DNA from: Deltaproteobacteria bacterium
GTDB taxonomy: Bacteria; Desulfobacterota; Binatia; UBA9968; CAXXLF01
Direction: 5' to 3'
DNA: 11,668 bases
Assembly: GCA_022571535.1 (NCBI GenBank)
Contig: JACZXR010000029.1
Span: 1 to 11,668, forward strand
In this document: piece by piece, positions 1 through 6,949 of the stretch
Numbering within the stretch: the stretch's first letter is position 1
Layout of the letters: each line of letters starts with the position of its first letter
Notes under the pieces: generated by a model
Told to the model about the DNA's origin: nothing
Databases searched by the model: none
What the model saw: only the letters and a program-made list of their open reading frames with translations
Made by a program: the position numbers and the translations under genes

Positions 1-74
1 AAACAGTTGGTGCAAAAGAAGGCTGCCTGATTCCAGAGGTCGATGGAAGAGTCAGAATGGGAGATCTAGAGTAA

Positions 75-180
75 ACCCCGTACCACGGACTTACGTCCGT
101 GGCTTTGCGGCACTGCCCTTGCAGGGAGTTCAGAACATTCATCCACGCGCTCACGCACGGAGCGTTCTGTGGTACGGGGT
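75..180. repeat. Palindromic element with 12-bp inverted ends
   Basis: The ends are perfect 12-bp inverted repeats: accccgtaccac at 75-86 and gtggtacggggt at 169-180. Inside lies a perfect 8-bp hairpin with a 4-nt loop (83-90 / 95-102). Smaller dyads follow: ctgc/gcag at 113-116 / 121-124, cagaac/gttctg at 131-136 / 164-169, and cgctc/gagcg at 148-152 / 160-164. Bases 83-86 can pair either with the outer arm or within the inner hairpin, so two folds compete. There is no room for a transposase. The form resembles a small non-autonomous element or a REP-like palindrome of the kind mobilised by Y1 (IS200/RAYT) transposases. That family link is inference; only the symmetry is seen. Confidence 0.6.
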
Positions 181-241
181 AAAAGGGTGAGACCGGTTTT
201 TGGCCCTTCCGCTTTGCACTGTTCGTTTTGCCATTTGATGT

Positions 242-259
242 GCCCTCCCCCTGGAGGGC
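242..259. other. GC-rich perfect hairpin
   Basis: gccctcc (242-248) and ggagggc (253-259) form a perfect 7-bp stem with a 4-nt loop. No T-run follows on either strand, so it is a poor intrinsic terminator. It lies between the palindromic element and the first copy of the 15-bp direct repeat, and may belong to the same repeat-rich island. On the minus strand the ggaggg arm would also sit 8 nt ahead of an ATG (complement of 232-234). Confidence 0.35.
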
Positions 260-260
260 C

Positions 261-322
261 AACCCCGATCCGAAAGAGAAACCTACGCTAAAATCGAAGG
301 ATGTGCTAACCCCGATCCGAAA
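261..322. repeat. Pair of 15-bp direct repeats
   Basis: The sequence aaccccgatccgaaa occurs twice, at 261-275 and 308-322, with starts 47 bp apart. The 32 bp between the copies contain no recognisable gene. Two exact 15-mers this close are unlikely by chance. They could mark a local duplication, the footprint of a small insertion, or a pair of protein-binding sites. I cannot tell which from one window. Confidence 0.5.
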
Positions 323-663
323 TTAATCAGTCAAAGAAATCTTCCCTGATGAGCATCAGACCGCGACAAATACCTGTTTCAAACATGAATCAGCAACTCA
401 CCTTTAGTGTAGTTGCAGACCGACGATCAAAATGCCATTAACTGGTGTCCTAAGCCGCTCAACACCAGAAATGCCTCGATTATTTTTTCGAATCGGGGCT
501 AATTCTTTTTGCCTATCAGGGAATGCGCCGCTACGTCCGGCCGGCACCACCGGGGGAGGACAGGGACCCTTCCGGGGCGAATGTGATGGCCTGTTCCAGT
601 GTCTCACAGAGGGTCTTGGTGGCGTTGTAGTCTAGAATAGGATTCATTGTTTTGGGAGCCAAG
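323..663. other. Gene-free stretch upstream of xseA
   Basis: No open frame here has a recognisable product. Small dyads are present: gcaact/agttgc at 393-398 / 411-416 and ctgatg/catcag at 346-351 / 354-359. A 38-codon frame runs on the minus strand (531-647) and a 67-codon frame on the plus strand (432-635); neither has a clear ribosome site or a family I recognise. The promoter of the xseA operon should be in this region or upstream, but I find no -35/-10 pair with good spacing. It may hold decayed coding sequence. Confidence 0.45.
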
Positions 664-1890
664 GTGAGAAGGGAACGGGCAGACCCTTTGCTTGTTGAGA
701 AATCACGGGCAGTCCTGACCGTGAGCGAGTTGAATCAGATTATTAAGGGGACCCTGGAGAGAGAGCTCGACTCGTTCTGGGTGGTTGGTGAGATCTCCAA
801 TTTTCGCGTTCCGCCTTCCGGCCATTTCTATTTCACGCTCAAGGACGCTAACAGTCAGATTTCCGCTGTCATGTTTCGGGGCCAATCCAGGGGTCTCGGC
901 TTTCAACCCGAGAACGGAACGGAGATGCTCTGCCTTGGCCGCGTGAGCGTTTATTCGGTTCGTGGGGATCTTCAGTTCTATGTGGAATCGATGGAGCCCC
1001 GAGGTAGAGGGGCCCTCTATTTGCGCTTTGAGCAGTTGAAAAAACGGTTGTGGGAGGAGGGACTCTTTGCCGCTGAGCGGAAAAGGCCGCTGCCATTTTT
1101 ACCACGGGCCATCGGGATCGTCACCTCTCTGAGGGGGGCGGCGCTCCAGGACATGATTCGACTCCTAGGTGATCGGTTCCCGGACCGCAGGGTAGTGATT
1201 TGGCCGGTAAAGGTTCAGGGAGAAGGGGCGGCCTTAGAGATTGCGCAGGGGATCAAGGAGCTCGGTGAATCCGGGTTGGTCGAGGTAATGATTGTGGGGC
1301 GCGGAGGCGGATCACTCGAGGATCTCTGGGCCTTTAATGAGGAAGTCGTGGCGCGAGCGATTTTTGCGGCTCCCGTTCCGGTCATCTCTGCAGTTGGTCA
1401 TGAGATTGATTTTACCATAGCAGATTTTGTCGCCGACCATCGTGCCCCGACTCCCACTGCGGCTGCTGAAATGGTGGTCCCACGCAAGGAGGAGCTCGTG
1501 GCCCAAATCCAGAGCTCAGAGGGTCGCCTGATCAGGGCGACTCAGGCCGCGCTTTATAATCGCAGGCAGATCGCTGAAAGGTTAATGCGCAGGCTGGTTG
1601 ACCCGACGCGGCGGCTCCAGGAGAACCAGGTTCGCTTGGATGAGCTTTCGGTCGCCCTGTGGCGCCGTTTTAAGAATTCTCTGGACCGCTTTAAGGACCG
1701 CTTGGCTCGTCCTTCAGAGCGGTTGGGAAGCTTGAGCCCCCTGGCGGTCTTGGAGCGCGGGTACAGCATCGTATACAGGATGCCTGACCGGCTTGTGGTG
1801 AAAGATAGCAGTTCGGTCAAGGCGGGGGACCTCCTCCGTATTGCCTTTGCTCGCGGGAGCTCACTGTCCAGGGTCGAAGAGAGCGAATGA
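664..1890 (+). CDS. xseA: Exodeoxyribonuclease VII large subunit
   Basis: Catalytic subunit of exonuclease VII, which degrades single-stranded DNA from both ends to short oligonucleotides in the cytoplasm, in repair and mismatch correction. An N-terminal OB-fold (about residues 15-110, with VVGEISNF and SGHFYFTLKD) binds DNA. The catalytic core carries D163, R213 (in GRGGGSLEDLW), H246 and D249 (SAVGHEIDF). These correspond to E. coli D155, R205, H238 and D241 with a constant offset of 8. A helical region and the C-terminal SPLAVLERGYSIV motif follow. At 408 residues it is shorter than the E. coli protein (456), mainly in the helical arm. I chose GTG at 664 because GGGAG (654-658) lies 5 nt upstream; a TTG at 652 is the alternative. 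It is followed after 1 nt by the peptidase gene. Confidence 0.95.
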   Translation: MRRERADPLLVEKSRAVLTVSELNQIIKGTLERELDSFWVVGEISNFRVPPSGHFYFTLKDANSQISAVMFRGQSRGLGFQPENGTEMLCLGRVSVYSVRGDLQFYVESMEPRGRGALYLRFEQLKKRLWEEGLFAAERKRPLPFLPRAIGIVTSLRGAALQDMIRLLGDRFPDRRVVIWPVKVQGEGAALEIAQGIKELGESGLVEVMIVGRGGGSLEDLWAFNEEVVARAIFAAPVPVISAVGHEIDFTIADFVADHRAPTPTAAAEMVVPRKEELVAQIQSSEGRLIRATQAALYNRRQIAERLMRRLVDPTRRLQENQVRLDELSVALWRRFKNSLDRFKDRLARPSERLGSLSPLAVLERGYSIVYRMPDRLVVKDSSSVKAGDLLRIAFARGSSLSRVEESE

Positions 1891-1891
1891 G

Positions 1892-2773
1892 ATGAGGGCC
1901 CTGGGGCTTCTCCCCCTATCCTTATATATAGTCTCTCTCCTTGCCCGTGCTTCATTTGCCGGCGAGATTTCCTTGTTGGTATTCCCTGAGTCCCGCGCAG
2001 TTTTTCAGGGGGGAGTGGTGGTGATTAGCGTTTCGGGAAAAGGTCTTGCAGGGATGAGGGCGTTTCACCGCGATCGTGAGGTGCCCTTTTTCCCCACAGG
2101 GGAGAGTGGTTCGTACAGGGCCCTGTTGGGGGTGGATCTGGAAGAGAGGCCTGGGCCGATGAAGGTGTCCATCAGGGCCCGGGGAAAAGGGGAGAAGAAG
2201 GTGCCCCTTGTGATGCAGATTAAGAAAAAGGAATTTTTGACGGAGAGGCTGTCCGTCTCTGCTGCCTTTGATCGCTTTGATGAGAAGACGCTTGAGAGGA
2301 TTCGTCGAGAGAAGAAACGGATAGTTCGGCTGTGGTCGGGTTCGAGTCGGCAGCGTTGGTGGCGGGGCCGCTTTGTTGCCCCGGTCCCAGGAGAGATTAC
2401 TTCCCAGTTCGGCCGGCGCAGGATCATCAACGGGTCCCCTCGGTCTCCCCATGGGGGGGTCGACCTGAGGGCCTCTCAGGGGGCGGAGGTCGTTGCTGCG
2501 AATCACGGAAGGGTCGTCCTCCGGGACCATTTTTTCTTTAGCGGGAAGAGCATTGTTCTGGATCACGGGGGAGGACTCTATACGATGTACTTTCATCTCT
2601 CGGAGTTCCGTGCGGAGGAGGGCTCCCAGGTTCGGAAGGGCGAGGTGATCGGCCGGGTCGGGATGACCGGCAGGGTAACGGGGCCTCACCTCCACTGGGG
2701 GGTGCGGTTGAACAGGGCAAGGGTGGATCCGTTCGAGTTGTTGAAGGGGGTTTGGGAAGAACGATTCCAATAA
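1892..2773 (+). CDS. Secreted M23 (LytM-type) metallopeptidase
   Basis: Predicted zinc endopeptidase of the M23 family, which cuts peptide crosslinks in peptidoglycan or regulates enzymes that do. Residues 1-24 form a signal peptide (hydrophobic run LGLLPLSLYIVSLLA, then SFAG), so it acts in the periplasm or at the envelope. Residues about 25-125 are a beta-rich, Ig-like N-terminal domain. The C-terminal peptidase domain has zinc ligands H187 and D191 (HGGVDL) and H268 (HLHW), plus catalytic histidines H235 (MYFHLSE) and H266. The full set is present, so it should be active rather than a degenerate activator of the EnvC/NlpD kind. I start at ATG 1892 because it gives a clean signal peptide and a 1-nt gap after xseA; an upstream in-frame TTG at 1841 would bury the signal peptide. 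Its link to exonuclease VII is positional only. Confidence 0.9.
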   Translation: MRALGLLPLSLYIVSLLARASFAGEISLLVFPESRAVFQGGVVVISVSGKGLAGMRAFHRDREVPFFPTGESGSYRALLGVDLEERPGPMKVSIRARGKGEKKVPLVMQIKKKEFLTERLSVSAAFDRFDEKTLERIRREKKRIVRLWSGSSRQRWWRGRFVAPVPGEITSQFGRRRIINGSPRSPHGGVDLRASQGAEVVAANHGRVVLRDHFFFSGKSIVLDHGGGLYTMYFHLSEFRAEEGSQVRKGEVIGRVGMTGRVTGPHLHWGVRLNRARVDPFELLKGVWEERFQ

Positions 2774-2846
2774 CGAAGAAATAAAACCTCCGTGGGGTTG
2801 AAAGACCCTGGCCTTAGGCTAATACTTGACTGTTGGAGAGAGGGCA

Positions 2847-3116
2847 ATGGCCAAAAAAGAGCAGGAAAAAAAGAAATTCGAAGAGGCGCTTGGAGAGCTT
2901 GAAGAAGTGGTGGAACAACTCGAGTCTGGAGACCTTTCCCTGGAGAATTCCTTGGCCGCGTTCGAAAAGGGCGTCGGGTTGGTAAAGTTATGTAATCAAA
3001 AGCTCGCCGAGGTAGAAAAAAAAATAGAGTTGTTAGTCAAGGACAGGGATGGAAAACTGCAACTAACACCTCTGGACGATCTGGGTGGGGAAGATGCCGG
3101 GGAGGGGGAGAGATAA
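2847..3116 (+). CDS. xseB: Exodeoxyribonuclease VII small subunit
   Basis: Small subunit of exonuclease VII; several copies bind the helical arm of XseA and are needed for activity. It has 89 residues, close to the usual 70-90. The family core is plain: FEEALGELEEVVEQLESGDLSLENSLAAFEKGV, read here as two amphipathic helices (about residues 10-65), with a variable acidic tail rich in Gly and Glu. ATG 2847 is preceded by GGAG at 2835-2838 with 8-nt spacing, better supported than the in-frame upstream start at 2826. It is separated from xseA by the peptidase gene. ispA begins 11 nt after its stop. Confidence 0.95.
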   Translation: MAKKEQEKKKFEEALGELEEVVEQLESGDLSLENSLAAFEKGVGLVKLCNQKLAEVEKKIELLVKDRDGKLQLTPLDDLGGEDAGEGER

Positions 3117-3127
3117 TCCATCACTGC

Positions 3128-4030
3128 ATGGACATTCACCACTATCTAAAAGATCGACAGGGACTCATTGACCGCACCCTTGAAAGATATCTCAGAGGAT
3201 GGAAGCAGCATCCGAAAAACCTTAATAAGGCGATGCACTATAGCGTTTTCTCAGGAGGGAAAAGGCTGCGCCCCATCCTTACTCTGGCTGTGGGGGGGCT
3301 GTTCGGGGCCAAGAGCAGAGTCCTCCTACCATTTGCCTGTACCCTGGAATTGATCCATACCTATTCGCTCATCCATGATGATTTACCCGCCCTGGACAAT
3401 GACGACCTGAGGAGGGGGAAGCTGACCAGCCATAAACTCTTCGGTGAGGGGATAGCCCTCTTGTCGGGAGATGCCCTGCTGGCGGAGGCCTTTCACTTGA
3501 TGACCAGGCCTCAGTCGGTGCGCGCCCTGGACTGCATGCTCGTTGTGGAGCTGGTCCGCGAGATATCTCATGCCGCAGGTGTTGATGGGTTAGTGGGAGG
3601 TCAGGCGGTTGATCTGGAGGTGGGGGGCCAGACGATGGATATAGCGACGGTTGAATACATCCATGCGCGCAAGACTGGGGCGCTTTTCCTCACGGCCGCC
3701 CGGGTCGGGGCCAGGATCGGACGAGCAGCACCAAAGGATTTGCGCAGAATAAGCCGCTATGCGGAGCGCCTGGGGCTCGCGTTCCAAATAACGGATGACA
3801 TTTTGGATGCTGGAAATTCTTCGGGTGAAGCAAAGCAATCCGAAAACCACAATGACAATAATAATAAGGAGGCAGAAAAAGCGACCTATCCCTCCGTGGC
3901 GGGTCTTCCCACGGCCAGGGCACGGGTCCGGGAGCTGCTGAAAAACTGCTTGAAGGAAGTTGAGCCCTTTGGTATCGCTGCGGACCCTCTGAGAGGGATC
4001 GCACAATTCGTTGTGGAACGGGCTGTTTAG
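3128..4030 (+). CDS. ispA: Farnesyl diphosphate synthase (short-chain polyprenyl synthase)
   Basis: Condenses dimethylallyl or geranyl diphosphate with isopentenyl diphosphate to give farnesyl diphosphate, the precursor of quinone tails and undecaprenyl phosphate. It has 300 residues, the normal length. The first aspartate-rich motif is D84-D85-LPAL-D90, with the two-residue insertion typical of bacterial FPP synthases, preceded by YSLIH. The second is D223-D224-IL-D227. FSGGKRLRP (isopentenyl diphosphate binding) and KATYPSVAGL near the C terminus are also present. The loop after the second motif (about 229-246) is unusually rich in Asn, Glu and Ser in place of the common LGK/GxD pattern. 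The ribosome site is weak: the nearest GGAG is 17 nt upstream, so coupling to xseB translation is likely. A geranylgeranyl product cannot be excluded from sequence. Confidence 0.93.
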   Translation: MDIHHYLKDRQGLIDRTLERYLRGWKQHPKNLNKAMHYSVFSGGKRLRPILTLAVGGLFGAKSRVLLPFACTLELIHTYSLIHDDLPALDNDDLRRGKLTSHKLFGEGIALLSGDALLAEAFHLMTRPQSVRALDCMLVVELVREISHAAGVDGLVGGQAVDLEVGGQTMDIATVEYIHARKTGALFLTAARVGARIGRAAPKDLRRISRYAERLGLAFQITDDILDAGNSSGEAKQSENHNDNNNKEAEKATYPSVAGLPTARARVRELLKNCLKEVEPFGIAADPLRGIAQFVVERAV

Positions 4031-4148
4031 GCACGTTCCGAGAGAAAAAACACAGAGGGGCGCTGTGTGATCAATAATTCGGAGTGGGAGTGGACACGGC
4101 CTGGTGGTCTCATGAAGAGAGTGCGCAACCTGGATCGGACCCTTTAAT

Positions 4149-6068
4149 ATGGCAGGACTTCTAGACCGTATTCATACCCCGGCTGACATTTCCAATTTGA
4201 GTTTTGATGAGCTTGGCCTTCTGGCCGGGGAGGTGCGAAAAGAAGTGCTCTCGATCGTCTCAGAGGTGGGGGGGCATCTGGCCTCCACCCTTGGTGCGGT
4301 CGAGCTGACACTGGCCCTGCACTATGTTTTCAAGACCCCTGAGGATCGGATCGTCTGGGATACCGGACATCAGGCTTATGCCCATAAGCTCATTTGCGAG
4401 AGACGGGATAAGTTACCAACCATCCGTCAGCTCGGCGGGCTCAGCGGTTTTTTGAGCCGTGAGGAGAGCAGATACGATGTCTTTGGCGCAGGACATGCGG
4501 GGACGTCGGTCTCGGCTGCCCTCGGCATGGTTGAAGCGAAGTTTTTACAGGGGGCGGATCGAAAAGTCGTGGCCGTCGTGAGCGACGGGTGCCTGAGCGC
4601 GGGCCTCACCTTCGAGGGGCTGAACCAGGCGGGCCATCTTAATAAGGATCTGATTGTGGTGCTCAATGACAATTCGATCTTCATTGACCCCCGGGTCGGG
4701 TCCATCTCTTCCTTCCTGAGCCGTCAGCTCACCACGGACCTGGCAGTCAAATTGCAAAAGAATCTCGTCCATGTCCTGCGTACCCTTCCGAGGGTAGGTG
4801 AGAATCTCTACCAGGTGGCCCGCAGGATCAAGGAATCCTTTATCGGTTTCGTAACACCCGGGTTTCTCTTTGAGGCCTTGGGTTTCCAATACGTAGGTCC
4901 TATCGACGGTCACAACATTGAGGAGATGGTTCGCACTTTAGAGAACGTAAAGAGGATCGAGCGGCCCACGTTGGTCCATGTGATCACCAAGAAGGGAAAG
5001 GGATACGAATGGGCAGAGAGGGACCCGGTTCGATATCACAGCGTCTCCCCCTTTCACGTCCTCACCGGCAAGCCCAAGAAAGAAAAGGGGGGTGTCCCTT
5101 CGTTTACCGAAGTCTTCTCTCGCTCCTTGATTCAGTTGGCCAGGGATAATCCGAACGTCGTTGGGATCACGGCGGCCATGGGGAGCGGAACGGGGATTGA
5201 CAAATTCGCGAAGGAGATTCCAGATCGCTCGTATGACGTGGGGATCGCCGAGCAACATGCGGTGACCTTTGCCGCGGGGATGGCGGTTGAAGGTCTTATC
5301 CCAGTGGTGACCATCTACTCTACTTTCTTGCAAAGGGCGTATGACCAGATCCTGCATGACGTCTGCATCCAGAACCTCCATGTGGTTTTTGCCCTGGATC
5401 GGGGTGGGTTGGTCGGAGCGGATGGCCCGACCCATCACGGGGTTTTCGATTTTGCTTATATGCGTTCGATCCCCAATATGGTGATCATGGCCCCAAAGGA
5501 TGAAAACGAGCTTCAGCATATGCTTAAAACTGCAGTTGATCATAGGGGCCCTGTCTCCCTGCGTTATCCGAGGGGTGAAGGATGGGGAGTGGAGATGGAA
5601 AGTGAGGTCCGTGCGCTCGAGATTGGTAAAGGGGAACTTTTACGCGAGGGAAAAGACATTCTGATTGTGGGTATAGGGAACACGGTTATCCCCGCCTTGA
5701 GGGCCGCCGTGGATCTTTCTCAACTGGGAATCGATGCCGCGGTGGTGAACGCACGCTTTGTGAAACCCCTGGACCGGGAGTTGTTCTTGGGACTCTTGAC
5801 TGAGATTTTTACGGTCATCACGGTGGAGGACCATGCGCTGCAAGGGGGATTTGGTAGCGCCTTTTTAGAGTTTTTGGCAGAGGAGGGCCTTACCGGGGTC
5901 AGGATAAAGTGTCTTGGGATACCAGACCGCTTTATACCGCACGGGACGCAGGAGGAGCTCAGAAAGATGTGTGGCATCGATAAAGACTCGATAGCCAAGA
6001 TGGCGCTGCAAATCATGCGCCAGGAGAAAATGAGAAAAAAGGGGGGATGGGAAAGAGGGCACGCTTAG
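4149..6068 (+). CDS. dxs: 1-deoxy-D-xylulose-5-phosphate synthase
   Basis: Thiamine-diphosphate enzyme that joins pyruvate and glyceraldehyde 3-phosphate to make DXP, the first step of the MEP isoprenoid pathway. It has 639 residues, normal for the family. Catalytic H43 (GGHLAS), GHQAY, GAGHAGTS, Mg ligands D146 and N175, general base E368 (GIAEQHAVTF), IYSTFLQRAYDQ, LDRGGLVGADGPTHHG and RYPRG are all present. The usual GDG of the cofactor motif reads S145-D146-G147, and the normal MSIS-type stretch after NDN reads SIFIDPRVGSIS. ATG 4149 is the first possible start after an in-frame stop at 4113. The ribosome site is weak. An 11-codon frame ends 1 nt before the start. It follows ispA by 118 nt and overlaps tlyA by 22 nt, so it belongs to the same isoprenoid cluster. 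Confidence 0.95.
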   Translation: MAGLLDRIHTPADISNLSFDELGLLAGEVRKEVLSIVSEVGGHLASTLGAVELTLALHYVFKTPEDRIVWDTGHQAYAHKLICERRDKLPTIRQLGGLSGFLSREESRYDVFGAGHAGTSVSAALGMVEAKFLQGADRKVVAVVSDGCLSAGLTFEGLNQAGHLNKDLIVVLNDNSIFIDPRVGSISSFLSRQLTTDLAVKLQKNLVHVLRTLPRVGENLYQVARRIKESFIGFVTPGFLFEALGFQYVGPIDGHNIEEMVRTLENVKRIERPTLVHVITKKGKGYEWAERDPVRYHSVSPFHVLTGKPKKEKGGVPSFTEVFSRSLIQLARDNPNVVGITAAMGSGTGIDKFAKEIPDRSYDVGIAEQHAVTFAAGMAVEGLIPVVTIYSTFLQRAYDQILHDVCIQNLHVVFALDRGGLVGADGPTHHGVFDFAYMRSIPNMVIMAPKDENELQHMLKTAVDHRGPVSLRYPRGEGWGVEMESEVRALEIGKGELLREGKDILIVGIGNTVIPALRAAVDLSQLGIDAAVVNARFVKPLDRELFLGLLTEIFTVITVEDHALQGGFGSAFLEFLAEEGLTGVRIKCLGIPDRFIPHGTQEELRKMCGIDKDSIAKMALQIMRQEKMRKKGGWERGHA

Positions 6069-6784
6069 ACTGGATTCTGATGGAGCGTGGGCTTGTGGCC
6101 AGCCGCGAAGAAGGACGAAGGCGGATTATGGTAGGGGAGGTGCTGGTCAAGGACCGGTCCGTCACCAAGGCTGGGGCCTTGGTGGATCCTGATGCCCCGA
6201 TACGACTCACCGGTAAGGTCCTTCCCTATGTTAGCCGCGGGGGGTTGAAGCTGGAGCGGGCACTCGATGAATTTGAAATCAAGACGCGTGACAGGATTGT
6301 CCTTGATGTGGGTGCCTCGACCGGGGGGTTTACGGATTGTCTCCTTGCCAGAGGGGCTCGTCGAGTCTATGCCGTAGACGTTGGTTATGGACAGCTTGAT
6401 TGGGGGCTGAGAAATGACCCGCGTGTCCTTGTTTTAGAAAAGAAAAATATCCGATACCTTCGGCCTGAGGAGCTGCCTGTTTCGCCGGAGTTGGCAGTGA
6501 TCGATGTGTCGTTTATCTCGCTCCGTCTAGTCATTCCGAAGGTCGTCAAGCTCTTGCCTCGGGAGGGCGAAATCCTGGCCCTGATCAAGCCCCAGTTTGA
6601 GGTGGGAAAGGGAAAAGTTGGTAAAGGGGGAGTGGTGCGGGCCCCCGGGGAACACAGCAGGGTTATAGCAGAGATTCGGGAGGCCGCTGAAAAATCAGGG
6701 CTCGAAGTGGGAGGGGTGACCGAGTCCCCTCTTATGGGGCCGAAAGGGAACAAGGAGTTTTTTATTTATTTGATTATTAGGTAA
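6047..6784 (+). CDS. tlyA: TlyA-family rRNA 2'-O-methyltransferase
   Basis: SAM-dependent RNA methyltransferase. Characterised TlyA proteins methylate the 2'-OH of cytidines in 23S rRNA and, in some species, also 16S rRNA, which affects capreomycin sensitivity. An N-terminal S4 RNA-binding domain (about residues 5-60, LDWILMERGLVASREEGRRR) is followed by a FtsJ/RrmJ-type Rossmann domain with the SAM motif DVGASTGGFTD from D87. The K-D-K-E catalytic tetrad is K68, D153, K181 and E237, one residue off the mycobacterial set. KPQFEVGKGKVGKGG and MGPKGNKEFF are also typical. At 245 residues the length is normal. ATG 6047 lies inside the end of dxs, preceded by a G-run, which suggests translational coupling. 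Some annotations call the family hemolysin A; the methyltransferase role fits the sequence better. Confidence 0.94.
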   Translation: MGKRARLDWILMERGLVASREEGRRRIMVGEVLVKDRSVTKAGALVDPDAPIRLTGKVLPYVSRGGLKLERALDEFEIKTRDRIVLDVGASTGGFTDCLLARGARRVYAVDVGYGQLDWGLRNDPRVLVLEKKNIRYLRPEELPVSPELAVIDVSFISLRLVIPKVVKLLPREGEILALIKPQFEVGKGKVGKGGVVRAPGEHSRVIAEIREAAEKSGLEVGGVTESPLMGPKGNKEFFIYLIIR

Positions 6785-6813
6785 CCCCGCGGCTTGCTTC
6801 ACTAACCTAGGTA

Positions 6814-6892
6814 TCTCGCAAAGGCGCAAAGCACGCCAAGTTCGGAGAAATAGGAAAATATTTTTCCTTGCGGTCTTGGCGTCTTGGCGAGA
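6814..6892. repeat. Imperfect inverted repeat of a widespread intergenic type
   Basis: Two 27-nt arms (6814-6840 and 6866-6892) are imperfect reverse complements, both built on the tctcgc-aag-cgc-aag theme. A smaller dyad, ggaaaa/ttttcc (6853-6858 / 6862-6867), lies near the centre. Repeats of the kind tctcgcaaagacgcaaag are scattered between genes in many unrelated bacteria. Their minus-strand translation gives the familiar spurious peptides with AKT and LGVLCAFAR, and both appear here on the minus strand. It sits between tlyA and the rpsU promoter and could fold in RNA as a large hairpin, possibly ending the upstream transcript. It is not a gene. Confidence 0.7.
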
Positions 6893-6949
6893 AAATCTTT
6901 GCTGCAATCGATGAATTTCCACCACAATTTTGACGGGGAGCCCCTTAGC

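Noticed and set aside
1..30. Possible C-terminal tail (KQLVQKKAA then stop) of a gene cut by the window edge
   Set aside because: Nine codons in one frame are too few to separate from chance, and another frame is also open here (to about 190).
2..190. Open plus-strand frame through the palindromic element
   Set aside because: It has no start or ribosome site, its composition follows the repeat, and it has no recognisable motif.
404..607. 67-codon minus-strand frame
   Set aside because: Rich in Pro and Arg with no motif; overlaps two other equally weak frames.
432..635. 67-codon plus-strand frame before xseA
   Set aside because: No ribosome site, no known family, and composition typical of non-coding DNA; it ends just before xseA by chance.
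1952..2770. 272-codon minus-strand frame opposite the M23 peptidase
   Set aside because: Pro/Arg/His-rich shadow of a GC-rich gene with a complete catalytic site on the plus strand.
4050..4068. Hairpin acacag/ctgtgt with an A-run on its 5' side (a minus-strand terminator shape) between ispA and dxs
   Set aside because: No minus-strand gene is present to be terminated, and the stem is only 6 bp. On the plus strand no T-run follows.
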